From Avena insularis (lineage: Eukaryota > Streptophyta > Magnoliopsida > Poales > Poaceae): a stretch of DNA of 64,000 nucleotides. Location of the stretch: NCBI GenBank assembly GCA_023614405.1, contig CM042688.1, positions 65,148,253 to 65,212,252 on the forward strand. The letters run 5' to 3'. Positions 11,607 through 22,169 of this stretch are shown in pieces (within the stretch, counting starts at the first letter, position 1; each line of letters opens with the position of its first letter). The position numbers were made by a program, and so were the translations under genes. The notes below the pieces were generated by a model. The model saw nothing but the letters and a program-made list of their open reading frames with translations. It was not told where the DNA came from and searched no databases.

Positions 11607-12066
11607 GTGGAGCACTGGGAGTGTGTGGCCTTGCGCCATTCGGATGAACGTTCCAAAGTCGTATTTTACATCATCGGTCCCAAGTCTCTACCTTAGCCAT
11701 GTGGTACCGGTCCACGCCAGAAGCAAACATTCGTCGCCTCGTCATTCCCCTTCCCCTTCCGTTTCTGTTCCGGACCTGTGCGGCCTTTGTTTAAACGCTC
11801 TCAACTCCATTCCACAACGCACCCCTCGCGTCCGCTTCACTCACGCACTCCATTCCACGCCTGCTCTGCTGCACCGCCTGCGCGGCTGTGCCCAGTGGCT
11901 GCTGTGGACGACAGCCCGTGCCTCGGTCCGCCCTCCTCTCTTTCCTCCTCCAGTCCTCCTCCCCATCATCGCCTCCCTCAACGGTCACAGGACCGCGGCC
12001 GCGCAGACAGCGAGAGTAAGGTTGCAGCACCGGTGGCCGGCGCCACCGCTTGGGGTTGGGACGCCA
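11607..12066 (+). promoter_or_regulatory. Promoter and 5' untranslated region of the glucanase gene
   Basis: This GC-rich stretch between the LINE tail and the start codon at 12067 must hold the proximal promoter and leader. CT-rich tracts (for example 11925-11965) are typical of grass 5' leaders. I see no clear TATA box. Open frames at 11623-12228 and on the minus strand reflect GC composition, not coding. The promoter available between LINE and gene is only about 460 bp, so LINE sequence may lie inside the regulatory region. Confidence 0.4.
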
Positions 12067-14932
12067 ATGGCGCCGCGGCATTTGGCGGCGTTTGTTCCGT
12101 TCCTTTTCTTGCTGCTCGTCGGTGAGTTCTTGGACCTTTTGCCTTCTTCCGTCCCTCGTTCTGTTCTTGATAGTAGTAGTATTACCTTTTGGAATGCCGA
12201 GTCTGGTGGAGTGGATGCTGAGTTCTAGATGCCTTGCGTGCTGCCGAGCCCTGACTATTTGTAATGGGTATCCTAATGATGCCCAAGTCCACCGGCGAAT
12301 ATCTTCTTTTGGGGGAAGTCTAATCCCCAATGTCCAAGAACTTTATCTCTCCAACCTTCCGATTGTTTTTATTTATTTTTTGGCATTAAAGAGAATGCAC
12401 ATAAATGGTCGCTAGAATAACAGAGATTGCACATTTGTGACGTGGCATTTGCAGGGCATTGCCGCGGCGGCAAGACTGGCATCTGCTACGGGCGCAACGC
12501 CGACGACCTGCCGAGCCCTGACAAGGTTGCGCAGCTCATCCAGCAGCAGTCCATCAAGTACGTGCGGATCTACGACACCAACATCGACGTCATCAAGGCC
12601 TTCGCCAACACCAGCGTCGAGCTCATGGTCGGCGTCCCCAATGCCGACCTCCTCGCCTTCTCGCAGTACCAGTCCAATGTGGACACATGGCTCAAGAACA
12701 GCATCCTCCCATACTACCCGGCCACCATGATCACCTACATCACCGTTGGTGCCGAGATCACCGAGAGCCCGGTCAATGTCTCTGCCCTCGTCGTGCCCGC
12801 CATGCGCAATGTGCTCACGGCCCTCAAGAAGGCAGGCCTGCACAAGAAGATCACCATCTCCAGCACGCACTCGCTCGGGATACTGTCCCGGTCGTTCCCG
12901 CCGTCCGCGGGGGCGTTCAACAGCAGCTACGCACACTTCTTGAAGCCGATGCTGGAGTTCCTCATGGAGAACCAGGCGCCCTTCATGGTGGATTTGTACC
13001 CGTACTACGCGTACCAGAACTCTCCTAGCAATGTCTCCTTGAACTATGCCCTCTTCTCACCGCAGTCCCAGGGCGTGATTGACCCCAACACCGGATTGGT
13101 CTACACAAACATGTTCGATGCGCAGGTCGATTCCATTTTCTTTGCGCTCATGGCTTTGAACTTCAAGACGCTGAAGATCATGATCACCGAGACAGGATGG
13201 CCAAACAAAGGAGCTGCTAAGGAGACCGGAGCGACGCCGGACAATGCTCAGACTTACAATACCAATCTGATCCGCCATGTTGTTAATGACAGTGGCACAC
13301 CTGCGAAACCCGGAGAAGAGATAGATGTCTACATCTTTTCCTTGTTCAACGAGAACAGGAAGCCAGGCATAGAGTCGGAGAGGAACTGGGGACTGTTCTC
13401 TCCAGATCAAAGCGCCATCTACAGTCTAGATTGGACTGGCCGAGGAAATGTGGACATCATGACTGGAGGAAACATTACGAGTTCAAATGGTACCTGGTGT
13501 GTTGCTTCAGCTAATGTGTCGGAGACGGCTCTGCAGAATGGCTTGAATTGGGCATGTGGTCCAGGGGATGTCGATTGCTCTGCTATTCAGCCAAGCCAAC
13601 CCTGCTACCAGCCTGATACGTTGGTTTCACATGCTTCATATGCATTCAACATGTATTATCAGCAAAATGGAGCTACTGATGTGGCTTGTAGCTTTGGTGG
13701 TGCTGGGGTGCGAACGACGAAAGATCCAAGTAAGAATTCTGTGCTTAAAATTGTAGTCTGCATATTAACAAACTAGCTATAAAAATGTAAACCTATAAAC
13801 GCAGCAATATGTGCTGACTACAGTGATAGTGATGCAGGCCCTTGACTGAAAATGAACAATAAGTCCACTGATATAATGCTAGCTATATTTCTGGAATCTA
13901 GCTGTATTTTTTTTCTGATGCATATACATTATGCAGTTTTCACTTTTTAGGTGTTAACTGAGTTTCTTTTTGTCTAGAGACGACAGAGAAGTTAGTACAT
14001 TAACAAATTTACTGTAATTTTACTGTAATAACAAATTTATTTTGCTGTAATAACATAGCCTTTTGACTTCTCATTTACCTAATCTTTAATTTTGTAATTT
14101 ATAATTTACTAATTTTACGTTTTCTCCCACTCTGCTGCTTCCTGTTAAGATCTGTTAGATTACACAAATGGGCATGAGCATCATTGGTTCTGAGTTCTGA
14201 TCAATTCATTTTGTATACCAATTATACGAGACCATTTAATACTCCTGATAAGAAAATCCATGCATATGCAAAATTTATGATAGAAGTGGTGCTTTAATGT
14301 TCCATATGCTATGGTAAGAAAACTGTGTATAGGAAAATCTGACCATGGAGTTCCAGTTTAGTAGTATAGCTTACCGATGGGTAATATAATGCTAGATAGC
14401 TTTAATGTTCCATATGCTGTGGTAATAAAACCGTGTGTAGGAAAATCTGACCATGGAGTTCCAGTTTAGTGTAGCTTGCCGATGGGTAACATAATGCTAG
14501 GTATGAATTACAAGGCAGGACTAGACCTGTTGTGATCATAATATGTTCCCTCTGCACCAGTACCCCAGTGTTCTTCTATAAACTCTGTAATCAGTGTCTG
14601 CTTGTACTTGTACTTTTCTTGTTAGCTAGACAATCTTCTCATGTTTTTGTATTGATTGCTTGCAGGCTATGACGCTTGTTTTTACTTGGACTCTGGGTAT
14701 GTAAAGACTTTCTGATTTCTCTTTGCAAATTCTATGAACATTTCCACCTACTGGTCTGAGAAACAACTCGCACTGACCATCGTGTTTCTTCTTTTGTTAA
14801 AGCAGAAAGATCAGCAACATAAATTCAACTGCCCCTCCAGCTCCAACCGGATCCAGTCCGTCACTGTCGGGCCAATGCTTTACCCTGCTGCTCCCTTTGC
14901 TGCACATTGCGATCGCCGCAGGCATTGTGTGA
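12067..14932 (+). CDS. GPI-anchored glucan endo-1,3-beta-glucosidase (GH17 with X8/CBM43)
   Basis: Spliced CDS 12067-12121, 12455-13729, 14666-14696 and 14806-14932, all with GT/AG junctions and matching phase, giving 495 aa. Residues 1-19 (MAPRHLAAFVPFLFLLLVG) are a signal peptide. Residues about 23-340 are the GH17 barrel, which hydrolyses beta-1,3-glucan (callose). The acid/base Glu is E119 in VGAEI, where the family usually has VGNE or similar. The nucleophile is E264 in ITETGWPNKG. The FSLFNEN and NWGLF blocks are present. From W366 an X8 (CBM43) carbohydrate-binding domain carries its cysteine pattern, completed by DACFYL in exon 3. Exon 4 encodes a Ser/Pro spacer and a hydrophobic tail ending LLHIAIAAGIV, a GPI-anchor signal. 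Expected location is the outer plasma membrane and cell wall, often at plasmodesmata. The gene looks intact. Confidence 0.93.
14291..14500 (+). repeat. Two-copy tandem repeat (108 bp) in glucanase intron 3
   Basis: GCTTTAATGTTCCATATGCT begins a unit at 14291 and again at 14399. The copies run to 14398 and about 14500 and differ by roughly a dozen substitutions or small indels (for example GTAGTATAGC against GTGTAGC). The repeat sits inside the 936-bp intron between exons 2 and 3, away from the splice sites. It looks like a simple local duplication, with no sign of coding or mobile origin. Confidence 0.85.
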
Positions 14933-15301
14933 GCATAGAGAGAGCACTCTAGTTAGTAAAAATGTTCGGATGGAAGGTGGAAGGCAAATTGCCTAATGAC
15001 CAGTACTGTTTCTGTTATGTGGTGAAGGTGGTAGTAGGGGACCATATTATGCAGGATGTTATATTCTCTGATGATGTACGTTGCTGCGCGGACAATTATA
15101 TGTTACTAGTAGCTGCCATTGAGAACTAGAGATATGGTTGTGCTGATTTAGTCCCTTAAATGTGCCCATCTTTCCTGCATTTCGTTTGCATCATACTGTT
15201 TTAAAACCTTTGTTTGTTATCTTAAGGTCGTATGCAGCATGTGTATGCTATTTGGCAGATAAATATAGGAGTAAAAGACATGTAGATGCTGTGGCCTGTG
15301 T
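14933..15301 (+). other. 3' flank of the glucanase gene
   Basis: This is AT-rich sequence after the stop codon and should contain the 3' untranslated region and poly(A) site. I cannot place the cleavage site with confidence. There is no other gene or element here. Confidence 0.4.
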
Positions 15302-15671
15302 GTTGATCAAGGAGCACACGTTGGTGGCCTTTTGTGATTAGTCGCTGATGAGTAGTACTCCGTAGTTGGGAATACCCTTTGTGAGTTGTGAGGCAGTCGG
15401 ACCATCAAATTTGGTTAGCCCTCACAGTTTACGGGCTTCGAAGCCCATTAGCATGATGGCGGCCGCTTTCAGCGAGAGTGGGGCGCGCAGAGCAGATATG
15501 TGGCTGGAAAGTAAGATTCGCATGGCCCGCGCCAGTCCATGGGCAGTACAAATTTGCAGGCCCGGCGTACAGCCAATCTTGCCAACCCAACTCACTGGCT
15601 AGGGCCTCATGAGTCGTGACGGTAGGTCAGTTGTGAAGCTTTACGATTATGCCCACGCTTATTGCAAACTG
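15302..15671 (+). repeat. Intergenic duplicated unit, copy 1 (parts A and B)
   Basis: Part A (15302-15412) contains GGAGCACACGTTGGTGGCCT and TTGTGAGTTGTGAGGCAGTC. Part B (15413-15671) contains GTTTACGGGCTTCGAAGCCC, GGAAAGTAAGATTCGCATGG and AAGCTTTACGATTATGCCCA. Part A recurs as 15690-15777 plus 17684-17722, split by a Stowaway. Part B recurs as 48961-49210, just upstream of profilin. The order suggests a tandem duplication A-B, A'-B', with copy 2 later opened by transposons. No coding potential is evident. Confidence 0.8.
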
Positions 15672-15689
15672 CGTGGATATTAGTGGCCA

Positions 15690-15777
15690 GTGGGTGATCA
15701 GGGAGCACACATTGGTGGCCTTTTGTGGGTTGGATATTAGTCTTTTTTGTGGGTTGGATATTAGTCGGTGAGTAATA
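15690..15777 (+). repeat. Duplicated unit copy 2, first part (A')
   Basis: GGGAGCACACATTGGTGGCC and the following bases match 15310-15360. A short internal duplication (TTTTGTGGGTTGGATATTAG twice, near 15721 and 15746) is specific to this copy. The remainder of A' resumes at 17684 after the Stowaway. Confidence 0.75.
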
Positions 15778-17683
15778 CTCCCTCTATTTTAAAATATAAG
15801 ATGTTTTAGTTTTGTGAAAAAAATTATATAGACCCCCTTTAGTGTGTAGGTTCGTTTAGGTTTAGAGTGGACCTACACGACATGACCGGATCATCGCAAT
15901 ATTTTCCCTGCGCTTGACGAACCTAGCCCCTCAGGTTCCTCCTCACGCCGCCGCACCTGAGGGGTCGGCCCCCCCGCAGGGAGACGGTGGAGGCGGGGCC
16001 TCTTGCAGTGCCCTCTCCATGGCGTCGGCAGCTCGGTGGTCGCAGGTCGACGATCTACTCGAGGCGTCTGGTTCGCGCTAGAGATCTGCTTGTTGGCCGT
16101 CGGTGCAGTGGGCGTCGCCTGGCCGCCCAGTGCTAGCATGGGCTCCGTGAGCCCGATCTGAGCCACAGGGGCCGCCCAGCTGGCTGGCGGTGTGGGAGGT
16201 GGTCTGCGGCGAGGATTCCGCGGCCGGGCCTCTACGCGGGGGCATGGCTCCTCCCTTCCTCCAACCGGCGGCGAAACCGGTCAGCGGCGTCCCCCTCGGG
16301 CTTCTGGCCGACTGGTGGAGGCCGGGACGGTGGTCTCCGACGGCGTCCGTGATGGAGGCGGCAGCGGGCGGTGCGTGTCGGCCGACCCAAATATGGGCCC
16401 ATTCGGGCTCGATCTGGGTTGTGCGGGTCTCAATCTGCTAGCCTGCTAGCCCCTGTGTTGGGTGTGTGCGTGAGCTCGCTCACATGAGTTAAACTGTCTG
16501 GGCGACGTTCTTGCAGCGGTGACGCGTCTTCCCACTTCCCTTGGCGTCCTCCTGGCCCCGGCGCAAGGATGTTGCTGCTGGCGGGTCGAGTGGAGCCAAC
16601 GCCTTCTTGGCGTGGCGGCCGAGGTTCTCGACGCCACGGCGGGGTGGCGGTGTTGGGTGGCGGCGATGCTTCCGAGGTGGTTGTGCGCAAAATCGCCGGT
16701 GACTCCTCCTAGGGCTGGCAAGGGGCTCCATGTGCGAAACATGGTGCTCTCCGAGCTGTGGTAGGCCAGCCACCTTAAGCCAGGCCCGTGTGGCGGCGAC
16801 GCCTTTGTGGATCGGGCCAGCGAAAACTGATACCAAGCAGCCGCCTTTGAGCGGTGCGGCGGCGCTGTGGGTGTCGCGACCTGTTGAGGCGTCATCGAGG
16901 AGCTCCGGCACCTCCCTCGCCTAGGGTCTCAGGTTCCGGGTGAAAACCCTAGATTTGGCTTGCCAGATCGGGCGACGGCGGCGTCTTAGACGTCGTACCC
17001 TCCATGGTGGCGTCGTCTTGGTAACCGCGGATTCCACTGATGCGAAGCGCTGCTCGCCGTCATGGTGGTTGTTGGCCTCATGCGGCGTCTTAGTGCTTGG
17101 TGTGTCGACTTCTCGAGTGGTATTGCGGATGGCTTGCGCGCGGGATCCTCCTCGAGGAAAGCCTTGAAGCCTCCTCCGGATGACCAGTGGTGGGCTGGCC
17201 TCTGTGGTTGATGGCGGGTCGGCGAAGACTGCATGCTAGTAAGTCCGTTGAGGTTGCAGGGAGGTAGCCATTGCGCCGGCGGCGTACCCCGGATCTAGGC
17301 TGAGCCTGGATGGCTCGCGGGATCCATGTGGGACCCATCTTGGCTGCGAATGGCGTGCTCCTAGCGATATCGACAATGCGCAAGCAGTGCGACTTTCATC
17401 GACAAGGATTATGTTTGGCGGAGGAGATCGCTCTGTGACGTCCTGGAGAAGCACTCGACGGATTGCGACGTTAGCCGTAGTCTTGTTTTGAGTGTTGGGT
17501 GTGTTGTATATTTGGGTGTTTCGGCCTTTTCTTAGGCTTGTAAATCAAACTCCTTTTTTCTATCAATGAATCAAAACGCAAAACTTTTTGCGTTTTCGCG
17601 AAAAAGAGTGGACCTACACACTAAAAAGGGTCTAGATACACTTTCTTCACAAAGCTAAAACATCTATTTTAAAACAGAGGGAG
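15778..17683. mobile_element. Stowaway/Mariner element with a nested insertion
   Basis: The ends CTCCCTCTATTTTAAAATAT (from 15778) and its imperfect inverse ending AAAACAGAGGGAG at 17683 are the Triticeae Stowaway/Mariner termini. The inverted repeat extends at least 40 bases on each side, and a TA target duplication flanks it (15776-15777 and 17684-17685). Without the nested insertion the element would be only about 165 bp, a MITE, and it has no transposase. Confidence 0.85.
15879..17604 (+). mobile_element. Non-autonomous non-LTR retrotransposon-like insertion
   Basis: A perfect 15-bp direct repeat, AGAGTGGACCTACAC, lies at 15864-15878 and 17605-17619, so the 1726 bp between were inserted with a LINE/SINE-style target duplication. 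The 3' end has a LINE-like tail: CTATCAATGAATCAAAACGC, then GCAAAACTTTTTGCGTTTTC, a short hairpin, then AAAAA. The body is GC-rich, and its many open frames on both strands look compositional. No reverse transcriptase or endonuclease is recognisable, so it depended on another LINE. Confidence 0.75.
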
Positions 17684-17902
17684 TAGTAGCCTTGTGAGTT
17701 GTGAGGCAGTTGGACCATCAAATGAGCTGCAACCTTATTGTTTCAGTTAGCAGAGGTCCTGTGCTTCATTACTAAGGACGATATAGTTGAATCATGTGTG
17801 TTCTGTTGCCCTCTTCTGGACTACTCATTATCTTCTTGAAGTTCAATCGTGAAGTTTTTTTTTTCTTGTGAGGACTTCACTGTGGCGTTGGTTCTCTGCT
17901 AT
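17684..17902 (+). other. Unique intergenic spacer, includes the rest of A'
   Basis: GCCTTGTGAGTTGTGAGGCA and following bases match 15380-15405 of copy 1. After that the sequence is unique up to the Harbinger-like end at 17903. No gene is seen. Confidence 0.5.
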
Positions 17903-19778
17903 GCCCATCTCCACCAGGCCGATCCAAACGCGTGACCGAAATGGTCCGTTTCTATCTGTTTGGGTCGGTTCGCCGTCGCTTTGAGATGGTTCGGCTTGTC
18001 CGGTCGACCGCGCCCAGCGGCGCGACCCAAATATCCGTGCCTGGCCATCAAGGCCATGTTGTTGTTTTTAATTCAAACATGTACGATTCACGCGTAAAAT
18101 AGAATGGCAAAGTTCATTCATAATTATACAAAATATATTATATTTAAAAACATAAAAAAGGAAAAAAAACTGGCCCTAGCCCTAGCTACTGATGATCTCC
18201 CCGCCGCCGTCGCCGTCGCCCCGTCCATCTATGGATCGAGGTCGATGTACTCCGGCGGCGTCCAGATGTGTGATAGCGGCAGATCCGGAGTTGGCGCCGG
18301 CACGGGTGCGGGAGGTGTCGGGTGATCGATCACCTGGCCTGGCCGGCATCTGTTTCTGCCGGCAGCGTACCACCCGGCGTGGGTGAGGCAGACCACTCCG
18401 ACGCAGGCAGAGAAGCCCACCCCGTAGCGGCTGCGGTGGTGGCGGTGGAAGTGGCTACCCTGTGTTGACCTGCGCCACCAGGCCGGTGAGCTAGACGGCC
18501 TCCTGGTAGCCGTCCCACATCCGGTCCTCCTCCCTCGCGCTGGCCGCGATGGCCTGCTCGAGGAAGGCGTCCTCGTCGTAGCCCAGCGCCAGGACCTCCT
18601 GGTACTCCGGGGGCAGGTGCCCGGCGATGGATGCGAGGACGACTCCTCCGCCTCCTCCCCCGACAATGTCATCGTCGTTGTCGTCACTGCCGAGGTCGGC
18701 ATCGGAGTGGTTGACGGCACCGTCGGAGGTGGCCTCGATGGCGGGGAGGTCACGGGGCCCCACGGGTCAAACTCGCAGCAGTAGGTGCTGAGGCGGTGCG
18801 TTGTGTGCTCCCATCCCAGGAACTTCTTCCAGAACACCGTGTTGTGGTAGGCGCGGTCGTAGGGGAAGGCCTGCAGGAGCTGGCGGATGCGGCGGGCGAT
18901 CTCCTCCTCGAGCGGCTTGCCCTCCTTCGGAGCGGGTGGCACCGGCACCCACGCCTGGTTGAGGTGCCATCCCGTGGGGAGGGAGACATCATGGTGGGCG
19001 ATGCCTCTCCCCTCCCTTCCACCGCCGCTTGCACTACGCCACGCGGAAGTAGTGGCGGTCGTGGCCTGGCTCCTGCTCCTCCCGGCGCGTGGCGGGGACC
19101 CCGACGAAGTCCTGCGCCCGAGGAGGCGGTGGTAGGACCCCTCGATGGAAGGCCGGTATGTCGGTCGACTGACGGCGCCGGCCGCTCGAGCCGGATCTGC
19201 CGGCTTCGTGGTCGTTCTTCGACTTCTTGAACCACCCCGGCTTCTTCATCGCTGGCGGGGGCGGCGGTGGTGGCGGCTAGTTTGCTGAGTGGCTCTAGCG
19301 ATGGCGATGGCGAGAGGAGAGGAGGTGTGCGGCACCGACGGTCGTAGGGGGCAGCTTAAGTAGCCCTGACCGGTGGGAGTGCGTGCAGGTTCTCGCGCCT
19401 TTGCCATCAATGCTGGCGCGGGAACTCAGGCGACGCCCCGACCCGTCGTCATTGATGGCGAAGGCTATCGTGGCTGCGTCTGACTCGGTGCCGCCATTCA
19501 GTCTGCCGTCCGTGCCTCTGACTTGGTGCCGAGATTGCCTCTGACTCGCTACGGAGGTTGACGGGTGGACTAGTAGCACGTGCGGTGGAGGACACGCCCG
19601 CGACCCGCCCCGTGTCCGGCCGACCCAACGGTCAGGCAAATTAGGTGCACCGATGGGTCGAGCCGGACGCGTCGATCCGGATGGGTCAAGCCACTAGAAG
19701 GCCGCGCACGCCACGCACATCCGTGCAGATGCGTTCGGACGCGGCCGGGCGGGTTGGGCCGGGCCGGTGGAGATGCCC
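17903..19778. mobile_element. Harbinger-like DNA element (degraded ends)
   Basis: The left end GCCCATCTCCACCAGGCC and the right end GGCCGGTGGAGATGCCC form imperfect terminal inverted repeats similar to those of the element at 19838-48960. The flanking triplets are TAT and TAA, an imperfect match to the TWA target of PIF/Harbinger elements. It carries a GC-rich cargo ORF on the minus strand and no transposase. Confidence 0.55.
18491..19249 (-). pseudogene. Cargo ORF of the Harbinger-like element
   Basis: Starting at the ATG at 19249 the frame reads MKKPGWFKKSKNDHEAGRSG. After frame changes it continues with PVPPAPKEGKPLEEEIARRI, then VFWKKFLGWEH, and ends with an acidic block and DEDAFLEQAIAASAREEDRM. 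The pattern (VPVPP..., a WERDR-like block, then a D/E-rich end with ALEQAI) is shared by a large set of hypothetical Triticeae proteins found in transposons. At least two frameshifts separate the parts. The same general family appears as the cargo of the next element (20363-21025 with 48318-48738). Function is unknown. It is probably a TE-borne gene and not a host gene. Confidence 0.5.
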
Positions 19779-20362
19779 TAACATGCAGTAACGAAATGTC
19801 CTAAATAAAATGAATGTGAGAGGATTATCCTGGGTTAGAGCATCTCCACTCGGGGGCCTCAAAGGCCTCCCATAGCGTTTTGGGGGGCGCTGGCGCAAAA
19901 TTTAGAGCCTAGCCACGCGCTCTATTTTTTTTTTGGCGCCGGCGTGGCCCAATTATTTACCCGGCAGCCCCATGCCAAATCCAATGTATAGGGAGGCGAG
20001 CGGGGGCGCCGGATGGACGCGTGGTAGGGCGGGTGGCGGGAAGATTAGGCGGGAGCGCGCGCGCCAAACCTCCCCGTTCAAATCTGGCACGCGTGGCAGC
20101 CTCGTAGAGCCGTTCTTCCTTGCCATCAGCGTCGAGTAATGGCGTTGCTCGCCGCAGCCTTCCCAGCCAACGGCAGCGGGCGGTGCAGCCGACGCGTCCC
20201 GTCAAAGGGGCAGGGCGGCGTTTATGCCCACTGCTCGCCTCCTCCTCCTCCCAAGTATAAAAACTCGTGGCGGTTTCCATTGCCGCCACACGCGCATTAC
20301 CTCGACGGCGAGCTCCACCATCTCCTCCCCCAAACGTCGTCCTCTTCTCCCTCTCTCTCTCT

Positions 20363-21025
20363 ATGATGGCGCGCTATGACGGCGCGGGGGCTAACGGGTT
20401 TGGCCGCCTCTGGCTCCATGTCGACGAGGCGCAGGCGGTGTGGAGCGCTGGCTACCCCGTCCCGCCGGCTTTCCGGCTCCCGACGGGGTGGGCGGTGAGC
20501 CGCGGCGGCCTCGCTGTGCCGCCCATCCCCACCTGCGCGGCCCGCGGGGCTGCCATCTACGAGCACTACTGGGGGTGCTCACCGACGAGGAGCGCAACGA
20601 CCCCAGTGGGATCCCGACAACCTCCAGTCGTGGGCGGCGTTCTTCACGCGACAGCGCGAGGAACGCATCAAGGCCTACGACGGGTTGGCCCGCCGTCGGC
20701 CAACTACAACAGCGAAGGCCGGAAGCGGTGGTGGAGCGCTCCGGGACGAACCCTCTCCTAGGTCCTGGAGCACATCGCCAACGAGAACTACCCGCCGTTG
20801 GTGATGCCGTCGCGCATCCCGCGCGATCGCCAGCAACCGCTGGGCGCCCCGCCGTGCGCCGTCGACGTCCTCCTCATCCTCCTCCTCGTGCTCGTCGACG
20901 TCCCTGGCACGGTACTCGTCGTACCCCTCACCATCGTCGCGCTACCTCGCGCTCCCATCGGTGAAGGACGAGCAGGCGAGCCCATCACGCAGGCGCAACA
21001 CGCCTCCCTCGCCGCCTTCGCTTGG
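20363..21025 (+). pseudogene. Harbinger cargo ORF, 5' half (interrupted by G1)
   Basis: From the ATG at 20363 the frame begins MMARYDGAGANGFGRLWLHV. It contains GYPVPPAFRLPTGWAVSRGG and VPPIPTCAARGA, then after a frameshift near 20575 LTDEERNDPS and, in a further frame, a WAAFFTRQREERIKAYDG-like stretch. At 21025 the Gypsy G1 interrupts it within its CTTGG target. Skipping G1, sequence of the same coding character resumes at 48318. The family is a hypothetical protein group common in Triticeae transposons. The frameshifts mean no full protein is expected. Function unknown. Confidence 0.5.
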
Positions 21026-21850
21026 TGTTGGGGGGATACCCCCGGGTAGGGTCACTCCGGGGTATAAGGGCCGAGTTAGCCGAGGTTCGGCAAGGTCAAA
21101 GCGGATGTTGGCCGGGTCACCTCAAGGCAGGCCGGATCACGGAGTAACCCAGACCAGGGGGGTCGCCTAACATTGTCTCATCCGACTTAAGGAGTAAGTC
21201 GGAAGTGCTTGTCTAACTTATATGCAGGATCAGGTGTGGCCGGATCTACTATGACCCGGGTCCTCGCTTAGCTTCTGGGAGAAGGAAGGAATCTCTCTGG
21301 TCAAAAAGAAGGTCCGGTACATGCTGCATGAGCGGAGAAAGCAAGGGCAGGACCACCGGGTCATGGCCGACAAGGGTGACGACGCCCATGTCGGTGGCAG
21401 GCGCATGAGGCTTACGTCGCTAAAGCATGTGTGGAGGAAAAAGCACCCAGTCGGGTTACCACTTTGGGAGGGGGCATATTCTTAGGAATATGCCTCCACG
21501 TATGCCCTAGGTAGGGACCGAACTTCCTCTATATAAGGGGGGCTAGGTTTCTGGTAGAGGGGGTTGGTTGAGCTCTAGTTGGTTTGGTGATTCCATAGTC
21601 ACTGGTTGAGTTCTTTGAGGCCATAGTGCTAGTTGATCTAGGGTTCTAGGGAAAAATAGTAGGCAAGAGAAGAGAGCTCCTTCTTCCTCCTCTTGCCAAT
21701 ACAGCTCAAGGAGCACTTGTAATCTTGAAGGAAATCAATACAAACTTCTGTGTGGAGAATCACTCCACTATTCCTCCCTGGATTCCCCTAGCGTGTATTA
21801 GTCCCCACCTTTAGCCTATCCATGGCATCTGCCGTGACACCACCACGACA
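21026..21850 (+). repeat. G1 5' LTR (825 bp)
   Basis: It starts TGTTGGGGGGATACCCCCGG and ends CCACCACGACA next to the primer-binding site. A CTCTATATAAGGGG promoter motif lies near 21530. The palindromic GGGGATACCCCCGGG start helps recognise the family. It differs from the 3' LTR by a low percentage of positions, including an indel-rich patch near 21400. Confidence 0.95.
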
Positions 21851-21852
21851 GT

Positions 21853-21869
21853 TGGCGCCCACCGTGGGG
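21853..21869 (+). other. G1 primer-binding site
   Basis: TGGCGCCCACCGTGGGG lies two bases after the 5' LTR. It is the usual form in this group of plant Gypsy elements and would prime minus-strand synthesis from a host tRNA. Confidence 0.85.
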
Positions 21870-22169
21870 CTAGCGGCGCTAGCAGGGGTGAAGATCCGGA
21901 CGGGAAACCACATCGGCACCGGCGAACGCATCGTCTCCGGGCTCGTTCAGCGCTTTGGAGCGCTGGATTTCGTCAGTGACAACGCTGGCTGCTTCGGCAC
22001 ACGCCCACTTCCGCGCAACGACCTCTTCGTCAAGCTCGGTGCGAACAAGTTCTACGTTGATGTGGACGTATCATGCGTTCATCCGCACCGCGTCGTCGAT
22101 GCAGGGGAACCACCCCTCACTGTGGCTCGCGGGGTGCGTATCGCTCGCTCCCCAGACCATGCGGAGGTG

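Noticed and set aside
11623..12330. Overlapping frames on both strands upstream of the glucanase
   Set aside because: They are GC-rich leader and promoter sequence. No domain, and the frames cross the real start codon and splice donor.
12427..12454. Apparent ATG and first ten codons of an uninterrupted glucanase frame
   Set aside because: They lie in intron 1. The acceptor at 12453-12454 joins to the signal-peptide exon at 12067-12121 in phase.
12412..12936. Long minus-strand frame opposite the glucanase exon
   Set aside because: It is the GC3-rich shadow of exon 2. Sense-strand splicing, catalytic motifs and GPI tail prove the plus-strand gene.
15891..17454. Many 60-150 codon frames on both strands
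   Set aside because: All lie in the GC-rich body of the non-LTR insertion. None has a recognisable domain, and the density on both strands is compositional.
21853..21869. tRNA-like sequence
   Set aside because: It is only the short complement of a tRNA 3' end (primer-binding site). No full cloverleaf was seen here or at 1637, 34235 or 54206.
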